From: RGIG5612 sp963599255
GTDB lineage: Bacteria > Bacillota > Clostridia > Lachnospirales > Lachnospiraceae
Reading direction: 5' to 3'
DNA: 64,000 nt
Assembly: GCA_963599255.1 (NCBI GenBank)
Contig: CAVBWS010000004.1
Span: 1-64,000 of the forward strand
The translations under genes were made by a program, and so were the position numbers. The notes under the pieces were generated by a model that had not been told where the DNA came from, did not search any database, and saw only the letters and a program-made list of their open reading frames with translations. Of the stretch, positions 17,649-26,365 are shown piece by piece (the first letter of the stretch is position 1; every line of letters starts with the position of its first letter).

Positions 17649-18978
17649 TCATTCTCCTGTATTTTTCTATTAATTCATCTGCTCTGCCGTCGCCGCCTTC
17701 TTCCTTGAGATTAATTGACTTGACAATGCCTTCCATTGTATCGCTTTCGAAAAATCTCTTGGCCTCGCTTACCGCTCCGTAGAAAACCAATCGTCCTGTA
17801 TGATTGCTGTCCTTGGCCAGAACGATTATATCGTCAAAATATTCCAGCACACGATCAGGATTATGAGTAATAACAATTACAATCTTGCCTTGATGTGCTA
17901 TCTCATTTAACCTCTGCATTAAAAATCTGGCCAATATACCATCCAGGCCGGAATCCGGCTCGTCCAGCATGTATACAAAAGGGTCTGAGATCAGCTCGCT
18001 TGCAATCGATATACGTTTCTTCTGTCCTCCCGACTGCTTGCCTACTTTCTGATCCTTAACATCGGTCAATCCCAGCATTTCAATAATGTTATCCACACGT
18101 TTCTTACGCTCTTCACTGGTTATATCGCTGGGCAGGCGCAATTTGGCTGCAGAATTAATTACATTATATACCGTGTCCTGGTATCTTATTAATTCCTGCT
18201 GCGGAACATATCCGATGTCATATTTAACCTGATTATATCTGTGATACACATCGAGTCCATTCAGCAATATCTCTGCATCCGCGCGCTCATATCCGTTTAC
18301 CGCATTTATAAATGTTGTCTTGCCGGAACCGGAACCTCCGAGAAGAAGCACCATTCGCCCCGGTCTTATGCTGAGATGAATATCCCTGAGAAGTGTAATA
18401 GTTCTGAAGGAATCATGTATTGTTTTGGATTTTATATTTATAGTAAGACCCTGCTCCAGCTTTTTTGCCTTAACTCCAGAAACTGCAGGCGCCAGATCTC
18501 CATTTGCCAGATATATGGGATCAAATCCTTTCACAAATCCCCATATGATTGACACAACCGGAGGAACAATTATCCACAACGGCGCCCACCATTTGGGCTT
18601 GTCAAATACGAAGCACAAGGAACTGTAGATTCTTATGGAATACACGATATAAATACATAAAAATACTATAAAAATAACGAAGGATGTATATACGATTATA
18701 TCTGTTACCAGATCTACCAGCATCATCATCCCGATTGAGAATATTCCTGTTACCTCGGTTATAACATTGGCACCGATCCATACTATTGCATCTTCTCGGG
18801 AATTAGCGCATTTGGCCAGCTGGTAGTGCCTGATCACCGGCACGAACGCCCACCATGACTTGATACCGCATTTTTTAAATATCTGCCATAATCCGATGCT
18901 GAAGACTATAGCAAGGCCCAGCTGCCAATAGCTCGGTGAGCCTGCTACTGCTGTAAATATAAAATTAATATAAGACAT
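17629..18978 (-). CDS. ABC transporter ATPase with N-terminal membrane domain
   Basis: A 449-residue fusion. Residues 15-155 contain about four hydrophobic helices and motifs WQIFKKCGIKSWWAFVPVIRHY resembling the small DUF5684-type membrane domain. Residues 175-420 are an ABC ATPase: Walker A GGSGSGKT (214-221), signature QSGGQKKR, Walker B VYMLDEPDSGLD. The ATPase type is ABCG-like and fits the permease that follows. A four-helix domain of this kind in front of an ABC ATPase is unusual; see findings. Confidence 0.85.
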   Translation of the reverse strand: MSYINFIFTAVAGSPSYWQLGLAIVFSIGLWQIFKKCGIKSWWAFVPVIRHYQLAKCANSREDAIVWIGANVITEVTGIFSIGMMMLVDLVTDIIVYTSFVIFIVFLCIYIVYSIRIYSSLCFVFDKPKWWAPLWIIVPPVVSIIWGFVKGFDPIYLANGDLAPAVSGVKAKKLEQGLTINIKSKTIHDSFRTITLLRDIHLSIRPGRMVLLLGGSGSGKTTFINAVNGYERADAEILLNGLDVYHRYNQVKYDIGYVPQQELIRYQDTVYNVINSAAKLRLPSDITSEERKKRVDNIIEMLGLTDVKDQKVGKQSGGQKKRISIASELISDPFVYMLDEPDSGLDGILARFLMQRLNEIAHQGKIVIVITHNPDRVLEYFDDIIVLAKDSNHTGRLVFYGAVSEAKRFFESDTMEGIVKSINLKEEGGDGRADELIEKYRRMNDGTEE

Positions 18979-18990
18979 TAAGTTACCTTT

Positions 18991-19109
18991 CGTGCAAGCA
19001 CGGCGCTTTTACAGCTGCCGCTCTTCTTGCTCATGTATGTTTGCCTGTCCGATAGCCTTGAATCCGCTCGTGCAAACACGGCGTCTTCTTAGCTGCCGGA
19101 CAGGGCTTT
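18991..19109 (-). repeat. Partial type II repeats (tandem)
   Basis: Positions 19013-19109 repeat 19170-19266 with a single mismatch over 97 bases. A further truncated piece (CGTGCAAGCACGGCG) lies at 18991-19012. Read on the minus strand it holds the first hairpin (centre GCCGTGCTTGCACGAG) and the start of the second hairpin of the type II element. Confidence 0.8.
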
Positions 19110-19118
19110 TTTTATGCT

Positions 19119-19266
19119 GATTGCTCCGCGCTCCCGCGCTCTCGCAATCACACATACATTCGCATTCCGAGCTGCCGCTCTTCTTGCTCATGTATGTTTG
19201 CCTGTCCGATAGCCTTGAATCCGCTCGTGCAAGCACGGCGTCTTCTTAGCTGCCGGACAGGGCTTT
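19119..19266 (-). repeat. Type II three-hairpin repeat, copy 1
   Basis: A 148-nt composite. On the minus strand: hairpin B (CCTGTCCG...CGGACAGG around GCCGTGCTTGCACGAG), a second hairpin with ACATACAT/ATGTATGT arms enclosing GAGC/GCTC, then hairpin A (GATTGC/GCAATC). It fills the gap between the ABC ATPase and the aldo-keto reductase. Compare the copy at 27.31 kb. Confidence 0.8.
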
Positions 19267-19267
19267 A

Positions 19268-20407
19268 TCACTCAAATTCCTTAGCTACTAGTTTAAGGTC
19301 CTCACGGATTGGCAGGTGCTGAGGACAGACTTTCTCGCATTTGCCGCATTCAATGCAGTCACTTGCCTTACCGAAATTCTGAGTTAATCTCTCATAGTAT
19401 TCTCCTTGCGGTGTATAACTCTTGCCTTCATATTCCTGCTTTTCTGCATTATAAAGTGAGAAATATTTAGGAATTGCTATATTTTTCGGGCACCCGTCTA
19501 CACAATATGCGCATCCTGTGCAAGGTATTGCAATATTTTCATTTATTGTATCCACTGCTTTCCTGATAACAGACATCTCCTCATCGCTAAGTGGTACAAA
19601 ATTCTTCATATAACCGGTATTATCCATCACCATCTGCATATTACCCATGCCCGAAAGAACCATCTTGACATTCGGCCAGCTGGCTGCAAATCTTATGGCC
19701 CATGAGGCGATAGACATATCTGGATTGTAATCCTTGAAGATTTTCTGAACCTTTTCCGGAATATTTACTAGCGTTCCTCCTTTAACTGGTTCCATTACAA
19801 CCACAGGCTTGTTGTGTTTTACGCATATTTCGTAGCATTTTCTCGACTGAATGCCTTCGCTGTCCCAATCCAGGTAATTGAGCTGCAGCTGAACAAATTC
19901 TGTCTCCGGATGCTCCGTCAATATCTCGTCCAGAAGTTCTGCCCTGTCATGGTATGAAAATCCCATGTGTTTAACCAGGCCTTCCTTCTTCTTTTGCGCC
20001 AGCCATTCAAAGCTCCTGCACTCCATGTACTTCTTATAGTGTCCCTCCCCTACATCATGAAGGAGATAATAATCAAAATATCCTGCGCCGGTTTTCTCAA
20101 GCTGAGTATTGAATATTACATCCATTTCCTCGGGACTTTTGAAAAATCCCGCATGCAGCTTGGTGGCCAGTGTGAAGCTGTCCCTCGGATATCTGTCTGT
20201 CAGAACTTCCTTGGCAACATTTTCACTCCTAAACCCACAATACATCCATGCGGTATCGAAATACGTGAAGCCCTGTTCCATGAAATAATCGACCATCTTC
20301 TTGGTTGTCTCAATATCGATTGATGCCCTGTCATTTGGGTCTATCTGCGGCAAACGCATTAAGCCAAATCCCAGCTTTCTGTCGTTTTTGTCAAATATTT
20401 TGTCCAT
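19268..20407 (-). CDS. Aldo/keto reductase with two C-terminal [4Fe-4S] motifs
   Basis: A 379-residue protein. The N-terminal 280 residues are an aldo-keto reductase barrel (GFGLMRLP start, FDTAWMYC, HDVGEGHYKKY). The C-terminus carries two ferredoxin-type motifs: C296xxC299xxC302xxxC306 and C351xxC354xxC357xxxC361. This fusion is common in anaerobic Firmicutes; substrates are unknown. The four-plus-four cysteines imply electron exchange with ferredoxin rather than only NAD(P)H. Confidence 0.9.
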   Translation of the reverse strand: MDKIFDKNDRKLGFGLMRLPQIDPNDRASIDIETTKKMVDYFMEQGFTYFDTAWMYCGFRSENVAKEVLTDRYPRDSFTLATKLHAGFFKSPEEMDVIFNTQLEKTGAGYFDYYLLHDVGEGHYKKYMECRSFEWLAQKKKEGLVKHMGFSYHDRAELLDEILTEHPETEFVQLQLNYLDWDSEGIQSRKCYEICVKHNKPVVVMEPVKGGTLVNIPEKVQKIFKDYNPDMSIASWAIRFAASWPNVKMVLSGMGNMQMVMDNTGYMKNFVPLSDEEMSVIRKAVDTINENIAIPCTGCAYCVDGCPKNIAIPKYFSLYNAEKQEYEGKSYTPQGEYYERLTQNFGKASDCIECGKCEKVCPQHLPIREDLKLVAKEFE

Positions 20408-20530
20408 ATCTGTTTCTCTCTTTTCCTTATCATAATGTTGTTTTCATCAGAAGCTGTAACCTTCATCTGCCCGGACAGTTGTACTCATCCATGCAAATGC
20501 ACCGGTGTGCTCCTACAGATGCATGCCGGT

Positions 20531-21487
20531 TTATTCTAAAATCACTGACATAACCTTAAGTGCACCCTTAACCTGCGTGATTCTAGCAGCCGCCTCATTG
20601 GCACAGACCAGGATCTCTGACATTTCAGCACGGCCTATATTAAGATTATCCCCATTAGTTAAAATATGTGCCAACACTGTTCCGAAAAATACATCGCCTG
20701 CACCGGTGGTATCGACTAACCTATCTAACGAAACTGCCTCACAGTATTCAGCCTGCGCATCTGCCCACTCTCGCTGCCATCCCATACTGCCATTCTTTCC
20801 CAGAGTCAGGAATATGACCCTGGCTGTAGTCAGTTCCGCCACCTTTTTCATGGCCTTGCACATATCCTCTGTGCCTGTGATAAATTCAGCCTCGTCATCG
20901 GACAATTTCAGTATGTCACAATTTTCCATTCCCCACAGCATCTGCCTTCTTGCTTCCTCCATAGACTCCCACAATGGCGGCCTCAGATTAGGATCAAATG
21001 AGATCAGCACATCCTCATCCTTGGCGATCTCAACTGCCATCATAGTAGCATTTCTGACTGTCGCGGAAGTCATGGACAGGGTACCGAAGTGGAATATCCT
21101 GCTGTCGCGGATCAGATCTGCCCTTACCTCGGAAGGTCCCAGCTGCATGTCGGCTCCAGGATTTCTATAGAATGAGAAGTCCCTGTCCCCATCTGCCTTT
21201 CTGTGGACAAATGCCAGAGTCGTTTTAACATCAGGGTCGTAAACCAAACCTTCTGTATTGATTCCGGCATTTCTGACTGTATCTGCCAGCATTTGCCCAA
21301 GAAAATCCTCCCCAACCTTGCCTATAAATGCGGTCCTGAATCCTGCCTTGTTAACCGTTACCAGCAAATTACACGGCGCTCCTCCGGGGCAGGCTTCAAA
21401 TGTCATATTGCCCTGATCACTTATGGGTCCTTCCACCATGTCCACAAGCAATTCGCCCAATGCTGTTACATCTATTCTCTTACTCAT
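20531..21487 (-). CDS. PfkB family carbohydrate kinase (fructokinase-like)
   Basis: A 318-residue sugar kinase of the ribokinase/PfkB family. Seen: GELLVDMVEG start, GGAPCNLLVTVNK signature, and the C-terminal DTTGAGDVFFG motif containing the catalytic aspartate. Such enzymes phosphorylate fructose or similar sugars with ATP. The frame extends to a TTG at 21505, but ATG at 21487 with GAGGAAA before it is the better start. No sugar transporter lies beside it. Confidence 0.88.
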   Translation of the reverse strand: MSKRIDVTALGELLVDMVEGPISDQGNMTFEACPGGAPCNLLVTVNKAGFRTAFIGKVGEDFLGQMLADTVRNAGINTEGLVYDPDVKTTLAFVHRKADGDRDFSFYRNPGADMQLGPSEVRADLIRDSRIFHFGTLSMTSATVRNATMMAVEIAKDEDVLISFDPNLRPPLWESMEEARRQMLWGMENCDILKLSDDEAEFITGTEDMCKAMKKVAELTTARVIFLTLGKNGSMGWQREWADAQAEYCEAVSLDRLVDTTGAGDVFFGTVLAHILTNGDNLNIGRAEMSEILVCANEAAARITQVKGALKVMSVILE

Positions 21488-21914
21488 TTTCCTCACACTG
21501 TTCAATATGGCTTAATCTACATGGAACTTGCCCGACAATTTTTCTCATTGTCTCATGCAGATCCGAGCCACTTCTTCTTGCCAGGCTCTAAACAGTTACA
21601 AATTTACACGCACAGAATACTATTTTGGAGTTGAATAATCAACTTGTAGTTGTATCAATCTGACATGCATATTCTCATTTCTCATCCTTTCATTTATTAG
21701 CATCATTTATGAAACATTTTTATACAAACATTAAATAACCTGCTTAAATCAACTGATCAGATGCACTGAAGTTATCGTCGTATAACCAGTATTGATAATT
21801 AAATATGAGAAACGGCTTGAAATTATAACCTGGTCAGTTTATCATTAACTAAGCAACGATAAAATGGGTAGAAGTTGAATTAAATTTTATTTTACATAGG
21901 CAGGAGGCAATAAA
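21488..21914. other. Intergenic, divergent between kinase and flavodoxin genes
   Basis: 427 bases, AT-rich from about 21600. A GGAGG site at 21902-21906 precedes the flavodoxin gene. A small GTTAT/ATAAC inverted repeat lies near 21765. Promoters for both directions must be here, but I could not point to a convincing -35/-10 pair, and see no RNA gene. Confidence 0.35.
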
Positions 21915-22901
21915 ATGAAGATCTTAGGTTTATCCTTTGGTACAAAAAACGGTAATAACGATACCATGTGTCGTGTTGCCCTGGGCGCAGCTAAGGAATG
22001 CGGTGCAGAAATCGAATTTATCCATGTATTTGACTGGGATATCAAGTTCTGTTCCGGTTGTGTAGCCTGTTCAAGAGGCCTTGTTATGGGCAAAGGAATG
22101 ATCTGCACACAGAAGGATGATTACAAGGCATTATATGAGAAAATGGTTGCAGCTGACGGCGTTCTCTTCGTAGATCCTATCTTCGAATCCGGCGCATCAG
22201 GACTGTTCCATGCTGTATGCGACCGTATGGGCCCTGGACATGACGTTGGTATGCTCCTTATGGCAGACGGAATGTTAAAGGAGCAGGGCAAGGAAGGCCT
22301 TAATCCAAGAATTTTCAGACAGAAGGCGGTATCATTTGTAGGTATCGGTGGATCTGACTGGGGCTGCAGAGTTGAAACAGACCATGCTATGGTGGCAATG
22401 AGCCCGGGATGGAAGGTTGTCAACAACGAATACTTCTCATGGTGCAAAGACGTTATCAACCAGGACGATAAGGTTGAGAGAATGAAGGAAATCGGACGCA
22501 ACCTCTATGAAGCAGCTAAATACATCGATGATAACAATATCATGATCCCTGGTTCAGAAGAAGTTGATCTATGGAAGGGTGCTGACGGTGCATGTCCTCA
22601 TTGCCACGGCAATAACTTCTATATCTTCCCTGGCACAACCCATTGCGTATGCGAACTGTGCGGACTGGAAGGTACACTTGAACTCGTTAACGGTGCTTTC
22701 AAATTCAAGAACGATCCGTCTATCATTCCTAACGGACAGCTTGAGCATGCTCATGACATCATCTCCGGCAAGAAAGCCCATGGTGCTGATATTTTCGAAA
22801 ACGAAGGCCGCCTGATGAATCTTAATAAGGATCCTCAGTACAAGGCCCGCAAGCAGGCATTTACAGATATCATCGAGCCTACTCCGGCACCTGCAAAATA
22901 A
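21915..22901 (+). CDS. Flavodoxin-fold NAD(P)H-dependent oxidoreductase with C-terminal zinc ribbon
   Basis: A 328-residue protein. Residues 1-200 match NADPH-dependent FMN reductases (KILGLSFGTKNGN phosphate loop, CSGCVAC, ADGVLFVDPIFESGASG). Residues 225-250 form a zinc-ribbon-like CPHC (227-230) and CELC (246-249) with C244 also near. Several further cysteines (C46, C49, C52, C64) could bind a metal or a cluster. It is a single gene with its own terminator. Electron donor and substrate unknown. Confidence 0.85.
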   Translation: MKILGLSFGTKNGNNDTMCRVALGAAKECGAEIEFIHVFDWDIKFCSGCVACSRGLVMGKGMICTQKDDYKALYEKMVAADGVLFVDPIFESGASGLFHAVCDRMGPGHDVGMLLMADGMLKEQGKEGLNPRIFRQKAVSFVGIGGSDWGCRVETDHAMVAMSPGWKVVNNEYFSWCKDVINQDDKVERMKEIGRNLYEAAKYIDDNNIMIPGSEEVDLWKGADGACPHCHGNNFYIFPGTTHCVCELCGLEGTLELVNGAFKFKNDPSIIPNGQLEHAHDIISGKKAHGADIFENEGRLMNLNKDPQYKARKQAFTDIIEPTPAPAK

Positions 22902-22935
22902 TGATCAAATACCAGGTTTTAATAGCCTAAATTTT

Positions 22936-22966
22936 GAGCCGTCAGAAAAATCTGACGGCTCTGTTT
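22936..22966 (+). terminator. Rho-independent terminator after flavodoxin gene
   Basis: Perfect 11-bp stem GAGCCGTCAGA/TCTGACGGCTC with an AAAA loop, then TGTTTAT. It lies 35 bases after the stop codon. Confidence 0.8.
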
Positions 22967-23089
22967 ATGTTCATTTTTCTGTATATCATCAAAGCTTACA
23001 ATATACGGAACGCACCTTATTATATTATCCAAATCCCTCTGCACAGTAATTCTTTAATGTATGTACGGTCTTCATATCCTGTGCAGCAG

Positions 23090-23701
23090 CTAGGATATTG
23101 ATCTACTGATGCTTAATCTCTGTTTAACCAGATCCACAAGGTACGCCGCTGTACCGTCAATTCCCAGAAAGCTGCTATTAATCATAATATCATTATGGTT
23201 CACATCACTAGGCAGATATTTTGCAAAATGCATATGATACGCATCCCTTGCCTTATCGACCTCTGCTATCATCTTCTTAGCAGTCTCCGGTTTCATATTA
23301 AGATTTTCCACACAGTTTTTATATCTTATTTCTGTAGGCGCATAGATAAATATTCGCATAATATTAGGATGATTTCTTAATATATAATCAGAGCACCTGC
23401 CTACAATAATGCAGTTTTCCTTGTCTGCAAGATTAGCGATGATCCTTCTCTGAGATTCAAATATATCCTGCTGTACCGCGGTTGTTCCGTTGCCAAGAGG
23501 AAATTTCATACTAAAATAACTGGTCCTGGCAGTCTCTTCATTATCACTGACAGCAGAAACCGGCATGTTCATATCCTTGGCCACAGCATCTACTATATCT
23601 CGGTCGTAGTATTCTATGCCAAGAAGTTCAGACATCTTTCTGGCAATCGGGCGTCCCAGACTTCCGAACTGGCGGTTTATAGTTATAACATAATTGTCCA
23701 T
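23090..23701 (-). CDS. Cytidylate kinase-like family protein
   Basis: A 203-residue P-loop nucleoside kinase-like protein. The start MDNYVITINRQFGSLGRPIA and EYYDRDIV are typical of the Cmk-like family common in Clostridia, distinct from housekeeping Cmk. IIVGRCSDYIL is also conserved. The ATG at 23701 is set by AGGAGG eight bases upstream; the longer frame has no support. It follows the aminotransferase gene by 81 bases in the same direction, so a shared transcript is likely. True substrate is unknown. Confidence 0.85.
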   Translation of the reverse strand: MDNYVITINRQFGSLGRPIARKMSELLGIEYYDRDIVDAVAKDMNMPVSAVSDNEETARTSYFSMKFPLGNGTTAVQQDIFESQRRIIANLADKENCIIVGRCSDYILRNHPNIMRIFIYAPTEIRYKNCVENLNMKPETAKKMIAEVDKARDAYHMHFAKYLPSDVNHNDIMINSSFLGIDGTAAYLVDLVKQRLSISRSIS

Positions 23702-23782
23702 GTGCTTATCCTCCTCATAGATTATGGCAATTTCAGCATCGCCTGCTACACCATTCATGAAAGTGCATTTGCCCGGAGTTTT

Positions 23783-25144
23783 TTATATTCTTGCAAATGC
23801 CTTCTCATAAGCTTCGAGTGTGAAATCAATAACCTCATCTGTATGTGCTGTACACATGTTATAGCGGTTGCACGGCTTATTATATATTCCTTCAAGAAGC
23901 AATGCATAATCCAATTTCTTACGGGTCGTAAAGTCAGACTTCTGAAGATCACGATATGTCTCAATCTTATCAAGATCAGTAACAACAATATTAAACATTG
24001 ATCCAAGACCAGGTGTCAGGATGTGGATGCCATGTGATGCGTAGATATCGCTGATACCCTTCTTAAGTCTGTCTGTTCGGCGAACCAGATCATCAAATTC
24101 CTTCTCTAATATTTCTATAGTTGTAAGACCTGCATTTAATATCATCGGGTGACCATTATATGTTCCGCTGTGATACAAAATGTCTGCTGCCGATTTCGTA
24201 TTAGAATTGTCAAGGATATCTGAACCCTGAGGAGATGCCATTTTCATGATCTCAGCTGAGCCGCCCACGATACCGACCGGGAAGCCTGCGCCTATTACCT
24301 TACCCAAGGCTGTAAGATCAGGCTTAACACCATAATACTGCTGTGCACCTCCCAGTGTAACCCTGAAGCCAGTCTTAACCTCATCAATGATCATGAGTAT
24401 TCCTAGCTTTTTGGTAAGCTCCCTCAAGCCTGTCATAAATTCCTTGGTAGCAGGAATTGTTCCTCCGAACACCGGCTCCATGATAACACCTGCCACCTCA
24501 TCCTTATGAGCTGTAAGGATCTCGGTACAAGCCTCCAGGTCATTAAACGGAAGAATGATAGTATCCTCCAGCATTCTCTCGGATAAGCCCTTAGATTCAG
24601 GAAGTCCTATAGGGTGGCGGGCATCGCCGGCATTTTTAACATCCGGGTTGATACTTACAAGCACCTCATTATAGCCGCCATGATAATGTCCTTCAAACTT
24701 GGCGATCTTATATTTGCCGGTATAAGCAAATGCAGTACGGATGCATAAAAGTGTGGCCTCTGTACCTGAATTAGTATATCTTAGCATCTCAATACTCGGA
24801 TAATGTTCCTTTATCTTCTTGGCAAATGTATCCTCCAGCTCGTGAGGTGTTCCATATAACATTGTGCCATGCTGATGGAAATAATCCTTCATCGAATCTA
24901 TAACTTCCTGTCTTTCATGACCCAGGATAAGCGGACCATAGGAAAGAACATAGTCGACATATTTATGATCATCCAGATCAGTAAGCCATGCGCCGCGGCC
25001 TTCCTTCATAAATAACGGAAACGGTGCAAAAAATTTAACATTGGCCGTGATTCCTCCCGGGATATCCTCACAGGCTTCTTCAAATGCAGCATATGATGAC
25101 GGATTAGCCTTGGCATATTCTTCTTGTAATTGCTCTATTGTCAT
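23783..25144 (-). CDS. Class III aminotransferase, glutamate-1-semialdehyde aminomutase-like
   Basis: A 453-residue PLP enzyme. Seen: RYTNSGTEAT, DEVKTGF (254-260) and the PLP lysine K282 in ALGKVIGAGFPVG, close to the glutamate-1-semialdehyde 2,1-aminomutase signature. No haem biosynthesis gene is nearby, so an aminotransferase or aminomutase acting on another amino acid is more likely. It is divergent from an RpiR regulator and near an amino acid importer and an amidase. Start ATG at 25144 follows AAGGAGA; the 34-residue upstream extension runs through the promoter and is rejected. Confidence 0.85.
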   Translation of the reverse strand: MTIEQLQEEYAKANPSSYAAFEEACEDIPGGITANVKFFAPFPLFMKEGRGAWLTDLDDHKYVDYVLSYGPLILGHERQEVIDSMKDYFHQHGTMLYGTPHELEDTFAKKIKEHYPSIEMLRYTNSGTEATLLCIRTAFAYTGKYKIAKFEGHYHGGYNEVLVSINPDVKNAGDARHPIGLPESKGLSERMLEDTIILPFNDLEACTEILTAHKDEVAGVIMEPVFGGTIPATKEFMTGLRELTKKLGILMIIDEVKTGFRVTLGGAQQYYGVKPDLTALGKVIGAGFPVGIVGGSAEIMKMASPQGSDILDNSNTKSAADILYHSGTYNGHPMILNAGLTTIEILEKEFDDLVRRTDRLKKGISDIYASHGIHILTPGLGSMFNIVVTDLDKIETYRDLQKSDFTTRKKLDYALLLEGIYNKPCNRYNMCTAHTDEVIDFTLEAYEKAFARI

Positions 25145-25198
25145 AACATTCTCTCCTTTACATGTAATTGAATTTGGGGTCTTAAAAAATTTATCGCC

Positions 25199-25227
25199 AT
25201 TATATTTCCAGCTTTTTGAAATGTCAA
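25199..25227 (-). promoter_or_regulatory. Sigma-A promoter for aminotransferase gene
   Basis: On the minus strand -35 TTGACA (25227-25222), exact 17-base spacer, -10 TATAAT (25204-25199): a perfect consensus. Such a strong promoter normally needs a repressor, and the RpiR gene lies divergent beside it. Confidence 0.8.
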
Positions 25228-25230
25228 CAT

Positions 25231-25259
25231 TTTTTTCATTAAACATGTTTTTGAAAAAT
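25231..25259. promoter_or_regulatory. Candidate RpiR operator (inverted repeat)
   Basis: TTTTTCA (25232-25238) and TGAAAAA (25252-25258) form an inverted repeat directly upstream of the -35 box, between the divergent genes. A TGAAA...TTTCA pair also spans the -35 region. RpiR-family sites are often AT-rich palindromes with TGAAA half-sites; assignment is inferred. Confidence 0.5.
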
Positions 25260-25329
25260 ACTTTATCATTTTCGTCAAATATAGTAGAATACTAATGCGC
25301 ACAGGTCGCACACCCATAAGGAGGTTCTT

Positions 25330-26169
25330 ATGATAAAAGATACTATTACCGAAAAGTTTGACGAGATGAGCAAAACTCAGAAGAAGATCGCTAATTTCAT
25401 TCTGCGCAATATAACAGCTGTGTCCTATTATAATATTCAGCAGTTTGCTAAGGCTGTCGGAACCAGCGAGGCAAGTATACTTAGGTTTTGCACTTTCATA
25501 GGATACCGGGGATATCCCGAATTCAAGAATGACATTCAGGCTGCTGCCAAGGAGCAGATCTCTATGAAGGACAGACTGGAAATTTCCCGTGCTGCTTATG
25601 ATGAGAAGGAAGCCGGTATCGCGGAAATCTTCCGTCAGGATATATCCCGCATCCAGCATACGCTGGAACAGCTTGATATGGATACATTCTTCGCAGCCTG
25701 CCAGCAGATCATTCTTGCTAAAAGGATCTATATTCTGGCAGCTCGCAGTGCATCTTCGATCGGGCAGTTTTTTCAATATTACCTGAACATGACTTTAGGT
25801 AATGTGGAACTGATAACGAGTTTAGACTGCCGTGCCGATCTTCTGTGTGATGTATCCAAGGATGATGTTGTGATCGGCATTACATTTAACCGTTACTCTT
25901 CTGTTACAGATGAAATGTTCTCATATGCATACTCCCAGGGTGCTGTCACTGTGGCCATCACAGACTCCGAGCTTTCTCCTATAGTTAAGAATTCCAAATA
26001 TCACTTTCTTACTGACACAGCAATGCCTAGTTACATAGATTCTTTTGCTGCGCCACTTACACTTATTAATGCAATATTGGTTGAGATTGGACGCACAAGA
26101 AGCATCGAACTATCTGACAGAATGAGCAAGCTGGAAACCTTCAGCAAGAAATTCGGGATTTTTGAATAA
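25330..26169 (+). CDS. MurR/RpiR family transcriptional regulator
   Basis: A 279-residue regulator. Residues 1-75 are the RpiR-type HTH (SKTQKKIANFIL, then AKAVGTSEASILRFCTFIGYRGYPEFK). The rest is a SIS sugar-isomerase-like domain (RIYILAARSASSIGQFFQYYL), which binds a phosphorylated sugar in known members. Here the neighbours handle amino compounds, so the effector may differ. ATG follows AAGGAGG. It probably represses the divergent aminotransferase gene and perhaps the importer. Confidence 0.9.
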   Translation: MIKDTITEKFDEMSKTQKKIANFILRNITAVSYYNIQQFAKAVGTSEASILRFCTFIGYRGYPEFKNDIQAAAKEQISMKDRLEISRAAYDEKEAGIAEIFRQDISRIQHTLEQLDMDTFFAACQQIILAKRIYILAARSASSIGQFFQYYLNMTLGNVELITSLDCRADLLCDVSKDDVVIGITFNRYSSVTDEMFSYAYSQGAVTVAITDSELSPIVKNSKYHFLTDTAMPSYIDSFAAPLTLINAILVEIGRTRSIELSDRMSKLETFSKKFGIFE

Positions 26170-26189
26170 TTTTTCAGCAGTTTATATAA

Positions 26190-26214
26190 AATGAAATTTT
26201 TATTTCATTTTATA
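26190..26214 (+). terminator. AT-rich hairpin after RpiR gene
   Basis: ATAAAATGAAAT/ATTTCATTTTAT around TTTT. It directly abuts the -35 box of the next promoter. It could end the regulator transcript or act as an operator with its TGAAAT/ATTTCA halves, which resemble RpiR half-sites. Confidence 0.5.
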
Positions 26215-26243
26215 TTGACAAATCAAAATGTCAGCGATATCAT
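26215..26243 (+). promoter_or_regulatory. Sigma-A promoter for the amino acid importer
   Basis: -35 TTGACA (26215-26220), 17-base spacer, -10 TATCAT (26238-26243). Transcription would begin near 26250, leaving a leader of about 115 bases containing a terminator-like hairpin. Confidence 0.75.
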
Positions 26244-26271
26244 AGGTCCCATCAAGGGAACACTACAAAGG

Positions 26272-26308
26272 CGTAGATGCAGAGAAAGCATTTGCGCCTT
26301 TTTTGTTC
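26272..26308 (+). terminator. Leader terminator/attenuator before importer genes
   Basis: AAGGCG-x-AGATGC pairs with GCATTT-GCGCCTT around AGAGAAA and is followed by TTTTTT. Lying between the promoter and the ATG at 26366, it should stop transcription unless relieved. A short GGTCCC/GGGA pairing precedes it. It does not match any riboswitch class I can recognise. Confidence 0.65.
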
Positions 26309-26365
26309 TTACATATTAAAACCGGCATTTTCCTAAGCCACGATAAACAAGGAGGAAACACACAA

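Noticed and set aside
19013..19266. CRISPR-like direct repeats
   Set aside because: Only two full copies of 97 bases with one 60-base gap, no regular spacers and no cas genes. They belong to the type II structured repeat.
23783..25144. Glutamate-1-semialdehyde aminomutase of haem biosynthesis
   Set aside because: The signature is close, but no other haem or corrin gene is nearby, and the neighbours are an RpiR regulator and, beyond it, an amino acid importer. A broader class III aminotransferase call is safer.
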